Positions 5,556 through 7,607 of a DNA stretch of 7,607 nucleotides are shown here, one piece after another. A program made the translations under genes and the position numbers. The notes under the pieces are model-generated. The model saw nothing but the letters and a program-made list of their open reading frames with translations. It was not told the origin of the DNA and did no database searches. The first letter of the stretch is position 1; the number at the start of each line of letters is the position of its first letter. This DNA comes from Pseudomonadota bacterium. Lineage in GTDB: Bacteria; Pseudomonadota; Alphaproteobacteria; Rhizobiales; Xanthobacteraceae. The DNA is taken from assembly GCA_021779635.1 (NCBI GenBank), contig JAJYAH010000318.1:1-7607 (forward strand). Reading direction: 5' to 3'.

Positions 5556-7115
5556 ATGAAGGCATATTTCATTGGCGCCGGTATCGGATCGCTGGCGGGA
5601 GCTGCCTTTCTGGTGCGCGACGGTGGAGTGGCCGGGAGCGATGTCATAATCTACGAGCAGCTCTCGTCACTGGGCGGGAGTCTGGATGGCGCTCAACTTC
5701 CTGATGGCTCCTATTCTCTCCGCGGTGGCCGAATGCTGACAACGGACCACTACGAATGCACATGGGATCTTCTCTCGAGCGTTCCTTCCCTGGAGCATTC
5801 CGGACAAACGGTACGGGACGAAACCATCGCGTTCAATCTTGAAAACAAGGCGCATTCGCGCGCCCGTCTTGTCGACCGCAACCGCTTCAAGGTGGACGTC
5901 TCGACGATGGGTTTCACCATGCATGACCGGATGGAACTGATCCGGTTGACCGAAGCGTCTGAGGAACAGCTCGGCAATAGCCGCATCACGGATTGGCTGT
6001 CGCCGCCGTTCTTCCAGACGAATTTCTGGTACATGTGGCAAACGACCTTCGCCTTTCAGGCGTGGCACAGCGCGGTCGAACTCAAGCGCTATCTTCATCG
6101 GTTCATCAACGAGTTTCCGCGCATCGAGACGCTGGCCGGCGTGAAACGAACCGTTTACAATCAATACGATGCCGTCGTTCGTCCGCTGACGTCATGGCTG
6201 GAGAAACAGGGTGTCCAGTTTATCCAAAACACGCGCGTAACGGACATGGAGTTTGTTGAGAGTGACGGCAAGCTCTCGGTCAGGCGCCTCGTTCTGGATC
6301 AGAATGCAAAGAGCTCTGTCGTTTCGGTTAGTGATGACGACCTCGTGTTCTTCCAGAATGGCTCGATGACAGATGCGTCGAGCTTCGGCTCGATGACGAG
6401 CCCTCCAAGGCATCTGACCAAAGTCGGTAGCCAAGGATGGGCTCTCTGGGAGAAAATTGCGAAGAACCGGCCGGAATTTGGCAATCCTGCCGCATTCAAC
6501 AGCTCGATCCCGGAGTCTTATTGGGAATCCTTTACGGTGACCTGCCGTGATCAGACATTTTTCGAGCAGATGGAAGCGTTTTCCGGCAACACCGCGGGAA
6601 CGGGAGGACTCGTCACTTTCAAGGACTCAAACTGGCTGATGTCGATCGTACTCTATCATCAGCCGCACTTTATTGGCCAGCCGACGGACGCTCAGGTGTT
6701 TTGGGGTTATGCGCTGCATCCTGATCGGGTGGGCGATTTCGTCGCCAAGCCGATGTCGGAGTGCGGCGGGGCCGAGATTCTTCATGAGCTCTGCGGACAT
6801 CTGAACTTCGACAGGACGGTATTCGGGAAGGCCACCTGCATTCCCTGCCGGATGCCCTACATCACAAGCATGTTCATGCCGCGAGCCAAATCTGATCGTC
6901 CGCTCCCGGTCCCTTCAAACTCCAAGAACCTCGCTTTTGTCAGCCAGTTCGTCGAGATTCCAGATGACGTGGTCTTCACTGTTGAATACTCGGTCCGGGC
7001 AGCGCAGATGGCCGTCTACGAGTTGCTCAAGATCAAGCGCCCCGTCCCTCCCATCAGCCGACATGATAAATCAATCAGCGTTTTGATTGACACGATGGAA
7101 AAGGCTTTCGCCTGA
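5556..7115 (+). CDS. ohyA: Oleate hydratase (MCRA family, FAD-dependent)
   Basis: Product of 519 residues. The family adds water to the cis-9 double bond of unsaturated fatty acids, giving 10-hydroxystearate from oleate (EC 4.2.1.53), with FAD as a structural cofactor. Seen here: Rossmann motif GAGIGS (residues 7-12) with acidic E34 at the end of strand 2; the family signature RGGR (56-59) followed by HYECTWDLLSSVPSLE (65-80); RYLHRF with Y179; YNQYD (201-205); and the C-terminal FAD-binding FVEIPDDVVFTVEYSVRAAQ (465-484). AGAGG lies 9 bases before the ATG. The protein is shorter than the 590-650 residue enzymes of Staphylococcus and Elizabethkingia, lacking most of the C-terminal extension. 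Where Elizabethkingia has catalytic E122 (RGGRE) this protein has M60; Y179 lies exactly 119 residues later, matching Y241. This Met variant resembles the monomeric Rhodococcus enzyme. Likely cytosolic, acting in fatty-acid modification or detoxification. Confidence 0.93.
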   Translation: MKAYFIGAGIGSLAGAAFLVRDGGVAGSDVIIYEQLSSLGGSLDGAQLPDGSYSLRGGRMLTTDHYECTWDLLSSVPSLEHSGQTVRDETIAFNLENKAHSRARLVDRNRFKVDVSTMGFTMHDRMELIRLTEASEEQLGNSRITDWLSPPFFQTNFWYMWQTTFAFQAWHSAVELKRYLHRFINEFPRIETLAGVKRTVYNQYDAVVRPLTSWLEKQGVQFIQNTRVTDMEFVESDGKLSVRRLVLDQNAKSSVVSVSDDDLVFFQNGSMTDASSFGSMTSPPRHLTKVGSQGWALWEKIAKNRPEFGNPAAFNSSIPESYWESFTVTCRDQTFFEQMEAFSGNTAGTGGLVTFKDSNWLMSIVLYHQPHFIGQPTDAQVFWGYALHPDRVGDFVAKPMSECGGAEILHELCGHLNFDRTVFGKATCIPCRMPYITSMFMPRAKSDRPLPVPSNSKNLAFVSQFVEIPDDVVFTVEYSVRAAQMAVYELLKIKRPVPPISRHDKSISVLIDTMEKAFA

Positions 7116-7170
7116 GGATGCATTGCCGGTGACGGCGTGGTCTTGCCGCGATTCGGTACCGGAGGGAGAG

Positions 7171-7211
7171 CTTTCGAGCGAAATGGGCTCGGGCGTGATC
7201 AAGCATCTTTC
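7171..7211 (+). repeat. Direct repeat copy B, downstream of oleate hydratase
   Basis: This is the second copy of the repeat at 5371-5410, in the same orientation and 55 bases after the hydratase stop. The best-conserved core is GGCTCGGGCGTGATCAAG, followed by one mismatch and ATCTTTC. Similarity fades on both sides. A short open frame runs through this copy (7087-7341), but it overlaps the hydratase gene and has no recognisable product. Confidence 0.7.
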
Positions 7212-7322
7212 AGGCTATGGCGAGGTCGTCACGAATGTCTCGATTCCGATCAAACATGATCCAGGAAAACGCAAATTCATGAGGGAGGACGGCCTGCAAC
7301 GCGATGCCGTCCGGCCTAAAAC

Positions 7323-7338
7323 CCGGCCATCCGGCCGG
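7323..7338. other. GC-rich hairpin in the gap between ohyA and the S1C gene
   Basis: CCGGCC-ATCC-GGCCGG is a perfect 6-base-pair hairpin with a 4-base loop. It lacks a following T tract, so it is not a standard intrinsic terminator, though it may still slow polymerase or protect an mRNA end. It lies about 210 bases after ohyA and 60 before the next gene. The remainder of the 283-base gap holds repeat copy B and nothing else that I recognise. Confidence 0.3.
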
Positions 7339-7398
7339 TAGCCTGGACATGGGAAATCTCCGAGTTTTGTCCCTATCTTAAATGGACAGGAGTTACCC

Positions 7399-7607
7399 AT
7401 GACCGATCACACCGACCTCTTGGCCGAATTCTCGAACGCTCTGGCCAGGCGCGCAGAAACTGCAAAAACCGCGATTGTCGCTGTCCGCCTCGCACGCGGG
7501 CGGCATATCACCGGGATCGTGTGGCGACCTGAGATCGTCGTCGTCTCCGAGCAGTCGCTGCCGCGAAAGGATGACTTTGAACTTGTCGCGGCGGGCGGCG
7601 CGGCCGT
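7399..7607 (+). CDS. Trypsin/HtrA-like (S1C) serine protease family protein, N-terminal part only
   Basis: The first 69 codons are present and the gene continues past the window. AGGAG lies 6 bases before the ATG. The visible part reads as the start of a chymotrypsin-like fold: a short helix (LLAEFSNALARRAE), then strand AIVAVRLARG (25-34), HITGIVWRPEIVVVSEQSLPRKDDFELVA-type strands (36-64), comparable to the 'SG-I-V-W-R-x-x-x-V-V-T-A-x-H' segment of HtrA-like proteins. No signal peptide or membrane segment is seen at the N-terminus, so the location is open. The position of the first catalytic residue, normally His, is Gln52 here (SEQS), so the protein may be an inactive or altered member. 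The Asp and Ser of the triad lie beyond the window. It is about 280 bases downstream of ohyA and probably has its own promoter. Confidence 0.68.
   Translation, partial: MTDHTDLLAEFSNALARRAETAKTAIVAVRLARGRHITGIVWRPEIVVVSEQSLPRKDDFELVAAGGAA

Noticed and set aside
7087..7341. Plus-strand open frame of 84 codons after ohyA
   Set aside because: It starts inside ohyA in another frame, crosses repeat copy B, and ends in a hairpin-rich basic tail; it is better explained as intergenic repeat sequence.
1..7607. CRISPR array or complete insertion sequence
   Set aside because: No regularly spaced identical repeats with unique spacers, and no transposase gene or terminal inverted repeats were seen.

Overview
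The window looks like a piece of a GC-rich alphaproteobacterial chromosome, most likely Hyphomicrobiales (Bradyrhizobium-like). This rests on codon usage, the protein families present and a short intergenic repeat of a kind I associate with that group. The genus is an inference. Two blocks meet near position 4755.

The left block (1-4755) reads as the right-hand end of an integrated genomic island. A P4-type tyrosine recombinase (3172-4530, minus) lies next to a 45-base 3' remnant of a tRNA-Arg(CCG) gene (4711-4755). The remnant starts at the anticodon loop and ends with CCA, as expected of an attachment site. The integrase is followed, seven bases downstream on the same strand, by a 440-residue protein (1842-3164). 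Its middle resembles the AbiJ N-terminal domain 3 family and its C-terminus resembles a DUF559/Vsr-like PD-(D/E)XK nuclease, so it is a candidate phage-defence protein. Tail to tail with it is a 342-residue HEAT-repeat protein (797-1825, plus). Divergent from that is a two-gene minus-strand unit: a small protein with a HEPN-type RNSLAH motif (148-753), then an unrecognised gene that starts in a TGATG overlap and runs off the left edge. Integrase, nuclease, HEPN and helical-repeat genes packed together suggest a mobile defence cargo. That role is inferred, not shown.

The right block (4756-7607) has visibly lower GC in the lines I counted. It holds an NTF2/SnoaL-like protein (4798-5226, minus), then divergently an oleate hydratase of the FAD-dependent MCRA family (5556-7115, plus), then the start of a trypsin/HtrA-like (S1C) protein that leaves the window (7399 onward). 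The oleate hydratase is short and has Met where the well-studied enzymes have the catalytic Glu, while the catalytic Tyr appears kept. It is bracketed by two copies of a roughly 40-base imperfect direct repeat. The protease-like protein appears to have Gln in place of the first catalytic His.
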